Of a stretch of DNA of 64,000 nt, positions 19,578 to 27,447 are shown one piece after another. How positions within the stretch are numbered: the first letter of the stretch is position 1; the number at the start of each line of letters is the position of its first letter. A model generated the notes under the pieces. That model was not told the DNA's origin, did not search any database, and worked only from the letters and a program-made list of their open reading frames with translations. The stretch lies in NCBI RefSeq assembly GCF_040448305.1, contig NZ_CP148752.1:2480001-2544000 (forward strand), read 5' to 3'. The position numbers and the translations under genes were made by a program. The DNA comes from Pseudomonas fluorescens. Its GTDB lineage: Bacteria > Pseudomonadota > Gammaproteobacteria > Pseudomonadales > Pseudomonadaceae.

Positions 19578-22559
19578 ATGGACGTACGCATCAAACCGGC
19601 CCCGGTCGGCATGCTGTTGCTTTTGATTGGCGCAGGCTCGGAACAGGCCGCCGCGGCCTGGCTGGACACCGGCACCCTCGGCGATCCCGCCAGTTGGCGC
19701 AGCGCCGAGTTTCAACGCGACTGGGGCCTGGGCCGGATGCAAGCCGATCAAGCCTACGCGGTCGGTATCACCGGTAAAAACGTGAAGATCGGCGCCCTTG
19801 ATTCCGGCTTCGATTCCACCCATCCCGAATTCGCCACCGACCGATATCACGCGGTCATGGCCAGTGGCACTTATGTTGATGGCTCAGCGTTCAACGTCGA
19901 CGGTTCGTTCAACGCCAACAACGACTCCCATGGCACCCACGTGGTCGGCACCATGGGCGCCTCCCGCGACGGTTTCGGCATGCACGGCGTGGCGTACAAC
20001 GCACAAATCCATGTCGGCAACACCAACAGGAACGACAGTTTCCTGTTCGGCCCCAACCCCGATCCGCGCTACTTCAGCGCGGTGTACAACGCCCTGGCAG
20101 ATGCTGGCGTGCGGGCGATCAACAACAGTTGGGGCAGTCAGCCACCTGACGTCAGCTACCGTACACTGGCCGATCTGCACAACGCCTACGCCCAACACTG
20201 GAATAAAGGCACCTGGCTCGATGCCGCTGCCGATGTGTCCCGCCGTGGCGTGATCAACGTGTTCAGCGCTGGTAACAGTGGCTACCCGAACGCCAGCGTG
20301 CGTTCGGCGCTGCCGTACTTTCAGCCGGATCTCGAGGGCCATTGGCTGGCGGTGTCGGGGCTGGACCAAAGCAATCGGCAGAAGTACAACCAGTGCGGCA
20401 TCGCCAAATACTGGTGTATCACCACACCGGGGGCGAAGATCGACAGCACCATTCCCGGCGGCGGTTACGCGATCAAGTCCGGCACCTCGATGGCTGCGCC
20501 GCATGCCACTGGCGCGCTGGCACTGGTGATGGAACGCTACCCGTACATGAACAATCAGCAGGCACTCGAAGTGTTGCTGACTACCGCCACCCAGCTTGAT
20601 GGCTCGGTCACTGATGCGCCGGACGGGCAGATCGGCTGGGGTGTGGCCAGCCTGGACAGGGCGATGCGCGGGCCAGGGCAATTGCTCGCGACGTTTGACG
20701 CCAACCTGGAGGCAGGGCAGAGCGATGTCTGGAGCAACGACATCTCTGACAAGGCGCTGATTCAGCGGCAGAGCGAAGACCTCGCCGAACACAACGCCTG
20801 GCAGCAAACCCTGCAAGACAAGGGTTGGCAGCATGGCGTTGCCGCGGGTGCCAGTCAGCAGGAGCAGTCCGACTACGCGGTCGGCATGGCCCGTGATGCA
20901 GCGGCAGCCAACCGGCTTTATCAGGGCAGCCTGATCAAATCCGGCGCCGGTCGCCTGATTCTCACCGGTGACAACACCTATCGTGGCGCGACCACGGTCA
21001 ATGGCGGTCTGCTGACGGTCAACGGTTCGCTGACGTCGGCCGTTACCGTCAATCACCGCGGCACCCTCGGCGGTTCCGGCCGGATCGGCGCGCTGACCGC
21101 GCACAGCGGTGGTACCGTGGCGCCGGGCAACTCCATCGGCATCTTGAATGTGGCCGGTGACGTGACCTTCGAACCCGGTTCGACCTATGCGGTCGAGCTA
21201 TCGCCAACCAGCAGCGATCAGATCATTGCGGGCGGTAAAGCAGTGATTGAAGGCGCCACCGTCAGCTTGGCGCTGGAAGACAGCCCGACGCTGCTGACCA
21301 CCAGCGAGGCGAAATCCCTGCTCGGCATCCAGTACAACATCCTGCAGGCGGCTGGTGGCATCGAAGGGCGCTTCGGTGAGGTGGTGCCCAATTATGTGTT
21401 CCTCGGCGGTACCCTCGACTATTCGGTGAACGGTATTCAACTGGCGGTGGAACGCAGTGCCGCGTCGTTCGCCAGTGTCGGCCTGACGCCGAACCAGCGT
21501 GCCGTCGGCGCGGCTGCCGAGCATTTGGGCGCGGGCAATCCGCTGTACGAAACCTTGCTGCTGTCGCCAACCGCAGCCGTCGCGCAACAAGCCTTCCAGC
21601 AACTGTCCGGCGAGATTCACCCGGCGATCGGCACGCTGCTGATCAACGACAGCCGTTACCTGCGCGATGCGGTGGGCGAGCGTCTGCGTGAGCGCGATCT
21701 GTTCGATACCGGTGCACCGACCGATGATCGTAGCAACGCCTGGCTCAAGGTGCTCGGCGCCTGGGGCAAGAGTGACGGTGGGCATGACAATGCCGATTCC
21801 ACCAGCGCCATCGGCGGTTTGCTGGCCGGTGTCGACGGCTTGGTCACTGAAGATACCCGGCTCGGTTTCGTGACCGGCTATAGCGACAGCTCGCTGAGTA
21901 TGGGCGATGGCACGCACTCGTCGGCCTCGGTCGACAGCTATCACCTGGGTGCATATCTGGGGCATGAAATCGATGCCCTGCGCCTGAGCGTCGGTGGCGC
22001 TTATAGCTGGCATCGCATCGACGTCAAACGCGACCTGCAATTGGGCGCGGTCAGCGGCCAGCAGAAATCCAAACGCGATGCGACCACCGCGCAGCTGTTC
22101 ACCGAAGCTGCGTATCGCCTCGATCTGCAACCCTTGGCGCTGGAGCCGTTCGCCAATCTGGCCTACGTGCACTTGCACAGCGACAGCTTCACCGAGAAGG
22201 GCGATGCCGCCGCGCTGAAGGGCGGCGAGGACAATCGCGACGTGCTGCTGTCGACGCTCGGCGTGCGGGCCAGCAAGGCCTTTGCGTTGTCCGAGAACAA
22301 ACAACTGGAACTGGCGGCCACGCTTGGCTGGCAGCACAACCTGAGCAATACAAGTTCTGAAAGCCACCTGGCTTTCGCCAATGGCAACAGCGGTTTCACC
22401 GTGCAGAGCGTGTCGCTGGATCGCAATGCTGCGTTGGTCGGCGCTCGGGCCGGTCTGGCGCTGGGCCGCGATACCCGGTTGAGCCTGGACTACAACGGAC
22501 TGCTTGGCTCAAAGGAAAAGGACCACGGTGTGGGCCTGACCCTGGCCTGGCAGTTCTGA
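19578..22559 (+). CDS. Subtilisin-type autotransporter serine protease
   Basis: Autotransporter of 993 aa (type Va). After a signal peptide (hydrophobic GMLLLLIGAGSEQAAAA) comes an S8 peptidase with catalytic triad Asp75 (GALDSGFD), His118 (SHGTH) and Ser304 (SGTSMAAPHATG). Near residue 455 there is a passenger-associated repeat (GAGRLILTGDNTYRGATTVNG). The C-terminal barrel (about 730-993) ends LTLAWQF with the terminal Phe needed for outer-membrane insertion. It uses its own barrel, not AprDEF, despite its place in that operon. Homologues in P. fluorescens are called PrtA/PrtB. An upstream GTG at 19569 is an alternative start. It is 24 bp before the first lipase gene. Confidence 0.93.
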   Translation: MDVRIKPAPVGMLLLLIGAGSEQAAAAWLDTGTLGDPASWRSAEFQRDWGLGRMQADQAYAVGITGKNVKIGALDSGFDSTHPEFATDRYHAVMASGTYVDGSAFNVDGSFNANNDSHGTHVVGTMGASRDGFGMHGVAYNAQIHVGNTNRNDSFLFGPNPDPRYFSAVYNALADAGVRAINNSWGSQPPDVSYRTLADLHNAYAQHWNKGTWLDAAADVSRRGVINVFSAGNSGYPNASVRSALPYFQPDLEGHWLAVSGLDQSNRQKYNQCGIAKYWCITTPGAKIDSTIPGGGYAIKSGTSMAAPHATGALALVMERYPYMNNQQALEVLLTTATQLDGSVTDAPDGQIGWGVASLDRAMRGPGQLLATFDANLEAGQSDVWSNDISDKALIQRQSEDLAEHNAWQQTLQDKGWQHGVAAGASQQEQSDYAVGMARDAAAANRLYQGSLIKSGAGRLILTGDNTYRGATTVNGGLLTVNGSLTSAVTVNHRGTLGGSGRIGALTAHSGGTVAPGNSIGILNVAGDVTFEPGSTYAVELSPTSSDQIIAGGKAVIEGATVSLALEDSPTLLTTSEAKSLLGIQYNILQAAGGIEGRFGEVVPNYVFLGGTLDYSVNGIQLAVERSAASFASVGLTPNQRAVGAAAEHLGAGNPLYETLLLSPTAAVAQQAFQQLSGEIHPAIGTLLINDSRYLRDAVGERLRERDLFDTGAPTDDRSNAWLKVLGAWGKSDGGHDNADSTSAIGGLLAGVDGLVTEDTRLGFVTGYSDSSLSMGDGTHSSASVDSYHLGAYLGHEIDALRLSVGGAYSWHRIDVKRDLQLGAVSGQQKSKRDATTAQLFTEAAYRLDLQPLALEPFANLAYVHLHSDSFTEKGDAAALKGGEDNRDVLLSTLGVRASKAFALSENKQLELAATLGWQHNLSNTSSESHLAFANGNSGFTVQSVSLDRNAALVGARAGLALGRDTRLSLDYNGLLGSKEKDHGVGLTLAWQF

Positions 22560-22582
22560 CTTGAAGGAAGAGAGAGCACAAC

Positions 22583-24280
22583 ATGGGACTGTTTGATTAC
22601 AAAAATGCCGGCAGCGAGGCGGGCAAGGTGTTGTACAGCGATGCCATCGCCCTGACGTTGTATGCCTACGCACCTACCGGCCAGTCATTACCGGCCAATG
22701 GCTGGGCGCCGATCGGCGCCAATGCCCTGGGTTATCAAGGCAAGGTCGGGGCGCAGGGCACGTATTTCGGCGAGAAGGACGGTTTCACCAGCGCCGAAGC
22801 CGAAGTGCTCGGCAAGTACGACGCCGCCGGAAAACTGATCGGCATCGGCATTGCTTTTCGTGGCACCGGCGGGCTTGGCTACAACGACACGTTCGGCGAC
22901 ATGAAAAACAATCTGTTGGCGGCGGTAGGGCCGGTGGATTACGCGACCCACTACGCAAAAAACGCCTTCGATACGCTGCTCGGTAAAGTGGCTGCGTTCG
23001 CCATCGCCTATGGCCTCAGTGCCGAGGACGTGCTGGTCAGCGGTCACAGCCTCGGTGGCTTGGGGGTCAACAGCGTCGCCGAGTTGAGTGGGAACAATTG
23101 GGGCGGCTTCTATAAGGATGCCAGTTACGTAGCATTCGCTTCGCCAACCCAGAGCTCCACTGGCAATAACGTGCTGAACATCGGTTACGAGAACGATCCG
23201 GTGTTTCGGGTACTCGACGGCACCACCTTCAGCAGTGGCTCGCTGGGCAAACATGACGCTCACCAAGCGTCGGCCACCAACAACATCGTCAACTTCAACG
23301 ATCACTACGCGTCCACTGCGCAAAACCTGGTGCCATTCAGCATTCTCAATCCGTTGAACTGGTCGGCCCATGGCTCGCTGGGCTACGCCGACGGATTGAA
23401 CCGGGTGATCGACTCACGCTTCTATGAGTTGACCGACAAGGATTCGACCCTGATCGTTTCCAACCTTTCGCAGTCGGCACGAGGTTCCACTTGGGTCGAG
23501 GATCTTGGACGCAGCGGTGAACCACACACCGGCAGCACGTTCATCATCGGAACCGACAGCGGCGACCTGCTCAAGGGCGGCTTCGGCAATGATTTCATCG
23601 AAGGCCGGGACGGCAACGACCGCTTCCGTGATGACGGCGGCTTCAACATTTTGTCGGGGGGCAAGGGCGTCAACACCTTCGAACTGCAGAAACCGTTGCA
23701 GAACTTCAGCATCGCCAATGACGGCGACGACACGTTGTTCGTGCGCGACGCGTATGGCGGTATCAGCATGACCCGGGACATCGGCGCACTGGTGGGCAAG
23801 GAGTCCGGGTCGTGGTGGGGGAGCAAGGAAGTCACCTACAGCGTGACTGCCAATGGTCTGCTCAATGACAGCGAATTGACCCACTACAACCATTCGCTCA
23901 ACGGTGACGCTTTGGGCAACACGCTGGTGGCCAGTGTCGTGGGCGACTGGCTGTTCGGTAACGGCGGTGATGATTTGCTGCGCAGCGACAAGGGCCAAGT
24001 GACCTTCGTCGGCGGCGCCGGCAACGATGTGCTGCATTCCGGTGGCGGCAGCAACACGTTCCTGTTCAGCGGCGCCTTCGGAATCGATGCGATCAATGGC
24101 TACCAGGGAAGCGACAAACTGGTGTTCATGGGCGTTGAAGGCGCGGGGCAGGGCTACGACTACCGGCAGCATGCGTCACAGGCCGGTCAAGACACACTAC
24201 TCAAGGTCGGCGACTTTTCCGTGACCCTGGTAGGCGTCGGGCTGGATAACCTTTCGGCTTCCGGGTTCGTGTTTGCGTAA
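22583..24280 (+). CDS. pueB: Family I.3 lipase / polyurethanase PueB
   Basis: Secreted calcium-dependent lipase of 565 aa, the exact size reported for PueB of P. chlororaphis. The nucleophile is Ser156 in GHSLGG; Asp205 (YENDPVF) and His263 (SAHGSLGY) complete the triad by alignment with the second lipase here. A C-terminal RTX region (GGFGND, GRDGND, GGAGND, about residues 332-490) and a terminal secretion signal (LVGVGLDNLSASGFVFA) mark it as an AprDEF substrate. It lacks the lid-region insert of about 50 residues present in the 617-aa paralogue. ATG 22583 has GGAAGAGAG about 12 bp upstream. Confidence 0.94.
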   Translation: MGLFDYKNAGSEAGKVLYSDAIALTLYAYAPTGQSLPANGWAPIGANALGYQGKVGAQGTYFGEKDGFTSAEAEVLGKYDAAGKLIGIGIAFRGTGGLGYNDTFGDMKNNLLAAVGPVDYATHYAKNAFDTLLGKVAAFAIAYGLSAEDVLVSGHSLGGLGVNSVAELSGNNWGGFYKDASYVAFASPTQSSTGNNVLNIGYENDPVFRVLDGTTFSSGSLGKHDAHQASATNNIVNFNDHYASTAQNLVPFSILNPLNWSAHGSLGYADGLNRVIDSRFYELTDKDSTLIVSNLSQSARGSTWVEDLGRSGEPHTGSTFIIGTDSGDLLKGGFGNDFIEGRDGNDRFRDDGGFNILSGGKGVNTFELQKPLQNFSIANDGDDTLFVRDAYGGISMTRDIGALVGKESGSWWGSKEVTYSVTANGLLNDSELTHYNHSLNGDALGNTLVASVVGDWLFGNGGDDLLRSDKGQVTFVGGAGNDVLHSGGGSNTFLFSGAFGIDAINGYQGSDKLVFMGVEGAGQGYDYRQHASQAGQDTLLKVGDFSVTLVGVGLDNLSASGFVFA

Positions 24281-24310
24281 CGGGTTCAAACAACTGCACT
24301 GGATGCTCCG

Positions 24311-24334
24311 GGGCGCCTCGTGATCGAGGCGTCC
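24311..24334 (+). other. Strong hairpin between the two lipase genes
   Basis: GGGCGCCTCG, loop TGAT, CGAGGCGTCC form a 10-bp stem (one G-T pair). No T-run follows, so it is more likely an mRNA-stabilising or processing structure than an intrinsic terminator. It could make pueA and pueB expression unequal. Confidence 0.6.
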
Positions 24335-24385
24335 TGGTCGTGAGCTATCTCTGACAATTCCAACAAAGAGAGAGAGGCAATACCC

Positions 24386-26239
24386 ATGGGTGTATACGAC
24401 TACAAAAACCTCGGCACAGCAGACGCCAAAGCGTTGTTTACCGACGCGATGGCAATCACGCTGTATTCCTATCACAACCTCGACAACGGCTTTGCCACCG
24501 GTTACCAGCACAACGGATTCGGCGCAGGTTTGCCGGCAACCCTGGTCACGGCGCTGATTGGCGGCACTGATTCCCAAGGCGTGATTCCCGGCATTCCCTG
24601 GAACCCCGATTCCGAAAAGGCCGCACTGGATGCGGTGCAGAAGGCCGGCTGGACTCCCATCACCGCCACACAGCTGGGCTATGACGGCAAGACGGATGCG
24701 CGCGGAACCTTCTTTGGTGAAAAGGCCGGGTACACCAGCGCTCAGGTGGAGATCCTCGGCAAGTACGATGCACAGGGTCAGCTCACGGAAATCGGCATCG
24801 CCTTTCGCGGCACCAGCGGCCCTCGGGAAAGCCAGATCAGCGACTCCATCGGCGATGTGATCAATGACCTGCTGGCGGCATTGGGTCCCCAGGATTATGC
24901 GAAAAACTACGCAGGCGAGGCCTTCGCAAAACTGTTCGGCGACGTTGCTGCGTTCGCCAGCGCCAATGGCCTGTCAGGCAAGGACGTACTGGTCAGCGGG
25001 CACAGCCTCGGCGGGCTGGCAGTCAACAGCCTGGCGGATTTGAGCAACGATAAATGGGGCGGTTTCTTCAAAGACTCGAACTACGTCGCTTATGCCTCAC
25101 CGACCCAAAGCACCACCGATAAAGTGCTGAATATCGGCTATGAAAACGATCCGGTGTTCCGTGCGCTCGACGGCTCATCGTTCAACCTGGCATCGGTCGG
25201 CGTACACGATGCCCATCAAGACTCGGCGACCAACAACATCGTCAGCTTCAACGACCACTACGCGTCGACGGCGTGGAACCTGCTGCCATTTTCCATCCTC
25301 AACATCCCGACCTGGATTTCGCACCTGCCCACCGCTTACGGCGACGGCATGACCCGGGTGCTGGAGTCGAAGTTCTACGACCTCACCAGCAAAGACTCGA
25401 CGATCATCGTTGCCAATCTTTCGGACCCGGCACGCGCCAACACCTGGGTCCAGGACCTGAACCGCAATGCTGAAACCCACAAGGGCAGTACCTTCATCAT
25501 TGGCAGTGACGGCAGCGACCTGATTCAGGGCGGCAAGGGCAATGACTATCTGGACGGCGGTGACGGCAACGACACCTTTCGAGACAGCGGCGGCTACAAC
25601 ATCCTGCTGGGCGGCAAGGGCAATAACGTGTTCGATTTGCAGCAGACGGTGAAGAATTTCGATTTTGCCAATGACGGCGCCGGTAACCTGTACATCCGCG
25701 ACGCCAATGGCGGCATCAGCATCACCCGCGACATCGGTAGCATCGTGACCGAAGAGCCGGGTTTCCTGTGGGGACTGTTCAAGGATGACGTGACTCACAG
25801 CGTGACCGCCAATGGCCTCGCGATCGGCAATCAACTGACTCAGTACGCCTCAACGGTGAAGGGCGGTGCAGGGGCCGATACGCTAAAGGCACAGGTTGTT
25901 GGTGATTGGTTGTTTGGCCTGGACGGCAACGATCATCTGATCGGTGGCAAGGGCAACGACGTGTTTGTCGGCGGGGCCGGCAACGACCTGCTGGAGTCAG
26001 GGGGCGGGATCGATACGTTCCTGTTCAGCGGCGCGTTCGGCCAGGACCGGGTGGTTGGGTATCAGGCGAACGACAAACTGGTGTTTCTCGGGGTTCAGGG
26101 CGTGACGCCGAACGACGACTTCCGGACCCATGCCACGGTGGTGGGGCAGGATACCGTGCTGACGTTTGGCAATGATTCGGTGACGCTGGTTGGCGTGGGG
26201 CTGGACAGTCTGTCCAGCGGCGGGATCGTTATCGCCTGA
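24386..26239 (+). CDS. pueA: Family I.3 lipase / polyurethanase PueA
   Basis: Secreted lipase of 617 aa, matching the length of PueA and of the Pseudomonas sp. MIS38 lipase. The triad falls at the literature positions: Ser207 (GHSLGG), Asp255 (ENDPVF) and His313 (SHLPTAYGDG). RTX nonapeptides (GGKGND, GGDGND, GGAGAD, GGKGND, GGAGND) run from about residue 372 to 540, and the C-terminus (LVGVGLDSLSSGGIVIA) is a type I secretion signal. GAGAGAGAGG lies about 9 bp before the ATG. It is the last gene of the exoenzyme operon and a clear tandem paralogue of the 565-aa lipase. Confidence 0.96.
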   Translation: MGVYDYKNLGTADAKALFTDAMAITLYSYHNLDNGFATGYQHNGFGAGLPATLVTALIGGTDSQGVIPGIPWNPDSEKAALDAVQKAGWTPITATQLGYDGKTDARGTFFGEKAGYTSAQVEILGKYDAQGQLTEIGIAFRGTSGPRESQISDSIGDVINDLLAALGPQDYAKNYAGEAFAKLFGDVAAFASANGLSGKDVLVSGHSLGGLAVNSLADLSNDKWGGFFKDSNYVAYASPTQSTTDKVLNIGYENDPVFRALDGSSFNLASVGVHDAHQDSATNNIVSFNDHYASTAWNLLPFSILNIPTWISHLPTAYGDGMTRVLESKFYDLTSKDSTIIVANLSDPARANTWVQDLNRNAETHKGSTFIIGSDGSDLIQGGKGNDYLDGGDGNDTFRDSGGYNILLGGKGNNVFDLQQTVKNFDFANDGAGNLYIRDANGGISITRDIGSIVTEEPGFLWGLFKDDVTHSVTANGLAIGNQLTQYASTVKGGAGADTLKAQVVGDWLFGLDGNDHLIGGKGNDVFVGGAGNDLLESGGGIDTFLFSGAFGQDRVVGYQANDKLVFLGVQGVTPNDDFRTHATVVGQDTVLTFGNDSVTLVGVGLDSLSSGGIVIA

Positions 26240-26265
26240 GTGTGATGCGGCTTCTGCAGGGCCTC

Positions 26266-26330
26266 ATCGTGAGCAAGCCCACTCCCACAGGATATGCGCC
26301 AACCTTGTGGGAGCAGGCTTGCCCGCGATG
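26266..26330. repeat. REPIN (inverted REP pair)
   Basis: Two REP units in inverted orientation: AGCAAGCCCACTCCCACA followed by TGTGGGAGCAGGCTTGCCCG about 20 bp later. It sits just after pueA and at the left boundary of the phage remnant, possibly involved in its damage. Confidence 0.8.
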
Positions 26331-26421
26331 AACGATATGGAAAACTGCCCATACCGAGTGGGCAGAGGAGAGGGACATTGCGATCCGTATCCTTGATGGT
26401 GACCGTCAAGCCAACCTGGCG

Positions 26422-26886
26422 ATGGATCGCTACCAGATCAATACCCGTTTGCGCATGGCGGCCTTCATCGCCCAGGTGGGACATGAGTCGAGCCAGTTTC
26501 GGTATGTGAAGGCGTTGGGCGGCGATCAGTACCTGAGCAAGTACGACACCGGCCCGCTGGCCAAGCGTTTAGGCAACACGCCAGAGGCAGATGGTGACGG
26601 CCAGAAGTATCGCGGACGCGGCCTGATCCAGATCACCGGATACGACAACTACCTGGCATGCAGCAAGGCTCTGTTCGGCGATGATCGGCTGCTGCGAACG
26701 CCTGAGTGGCAGGAGCAGGCAGAGTGGGCGGCGAAGTCGGCGGCGTGGTTCTGGAACTCCCGCAATCTGAATGCGCTGGCCGATTCCGGCTCGGTTGAGA
26801 TGATCACCCGGCGCATCAATGGCGGCCTAAACGGCTATGCCGAGCGGATGACCTTCTACAACATAGCGCTGAAGGTGCTGGCATGA
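26422..26886 (+). pseudogene. GH19 endolysin, N-terminally truncated
   Basis: The frame encodes a phage-type GH19 lysozyme/chitinase domain: MDRYQINTRLRMAAFIAQ, the catalytic-Glu motif GHES, then YRGRGLIQITGYDNY and NGGLNGYAERM. About 154 codons remain. Related endolysins have another 20-30 residues before this point; upstream the frame stays open to about 26332 but reads non-homologous sequence and holds no ATG, and no ribosome binding site precedes 26422. The core catalytic region is intact, so I call it a damaged gene that may still yield a domain. Its stop overlaps the Rz start by 4 bp, the usual lysis-cassette arrangement. Confidence 0.7.
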
Positions 26887-27401
26887 ACTCGCTACTGCTC
26901 CACATCCTTCCTTATATAGCTGTGCTCGCATTGGTGGCCGGCGCGCTGTTTGGCGCCTATCACCATGGTGTGACGGTCACAGATGGAAAGTGGCAGGCCG
27001 AGTGGAATGCCCAAGACACCCGGGACGCAGAGGCGAGAGCGCTCAATGAGGACGCCGAGCGAGCCAAAGAGCAGGCCTGCCAACAGTCAATCAACAAGGC
27101 AGTTCAAGATGGCCAACGCATCATCGATCAAGCAACGACTGATGCTGCTGCCGCTCGCGCTTCTGCTGACGGCGTGCAGCTCGCCGCCGACAACCTTGCC
27201 CGTCGATTCGCAACCAGTGAAGCCAGCGGCAATTCCTGCACTGCCGCCGCAAGCAAGACAGCTGCCCGCGCCGCCGCTGTGCTTGCCGACGTGTTCAAAT
27301 GCGCTGACCAGCGAGCGGGCGACCTGGCTGCAATGGCTAACCAAGCCCGGGTCCGGGGACTGACCTGTGAGCAGGCCTACATTTCACTCCGCGAACAATA
27401 A
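26883..27401 (+). CDS. Rz-like i-spanin (phage lysis protein)
   Basis: Inner-membrane spanin subunit of 172 aa: a short N-terminus, one membrane anchor (about residues 5-27, LHILPYIAVLALVAGALFGAY) and a long Ala/Glu/Gln-rich periplasmic helix (DTRDAEARALNEDAERAKEQA) ending near a Cys-containing tail. It resembles DUF2514-type Rz proteins. It starts 4 bp before the endolysin stop and contains the Rz1 gene in the +1 frame, so together they form a complete spanin complex that would fuse inner and outer membranes in lysis. Confidence 0.82.
   Translation: MNSLLLHILPYIAVLALVAGALFGAYHHGVTVTDGKWQAEWNAQDTRDAEARALNEDAERAKEQACQQSINKAVQDGQRIIDQATTDAAAARASADGVQLAADNLARRFATSEASGNSCTAAASKTAARAAAVLADVFKCADQRAGDLAAMANQARVRGLTCEQAYISLREQ
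27109..27363 (+). CDS. Embedded Rz1-like o-spanin lipoprotein
   Basis: An 84-aa protein encoded wholly inside the Rz gene in another frame. From ATG 27109 it reads MANASSIKQRLMLLPLALLL, then the lipobox LTAC (Cys at about residue 24) and a proline-rich mature part (SSPPTTLPVDSQPVKPAAIP). A positively charged start, hydrophobic core, lipobox and proline richness inside an Rz gene are the defining features of Rz1. An in-frame start at 26983 would bury the signal peptide and is unlikely. Confidence 0.8.
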   Translation: MANASSIKQRLMLLPLALLLTACSSPPTTLPVDSQPVKPAAIPALPPQARQLPAPPLCLPTCSNALTSERATWLQWLTKPGSGD

Positions 27402-27447
27402 AATACAGCTGGCGATTACGGGTTGATCGCCTTGGCAGCTTGCTTGA

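Noticed and set aside
19884..22367. Long frames antisense to the autotransporter
   Set aside because: The plus-strand protein has an intact catalytic triad and barrel; opposite frames are composition artefacts.
24311..24334. Intrinsic terminator after pueB
   Set aside because: The stem is strong but no T-run follows it, and pueA continues on the same strand.
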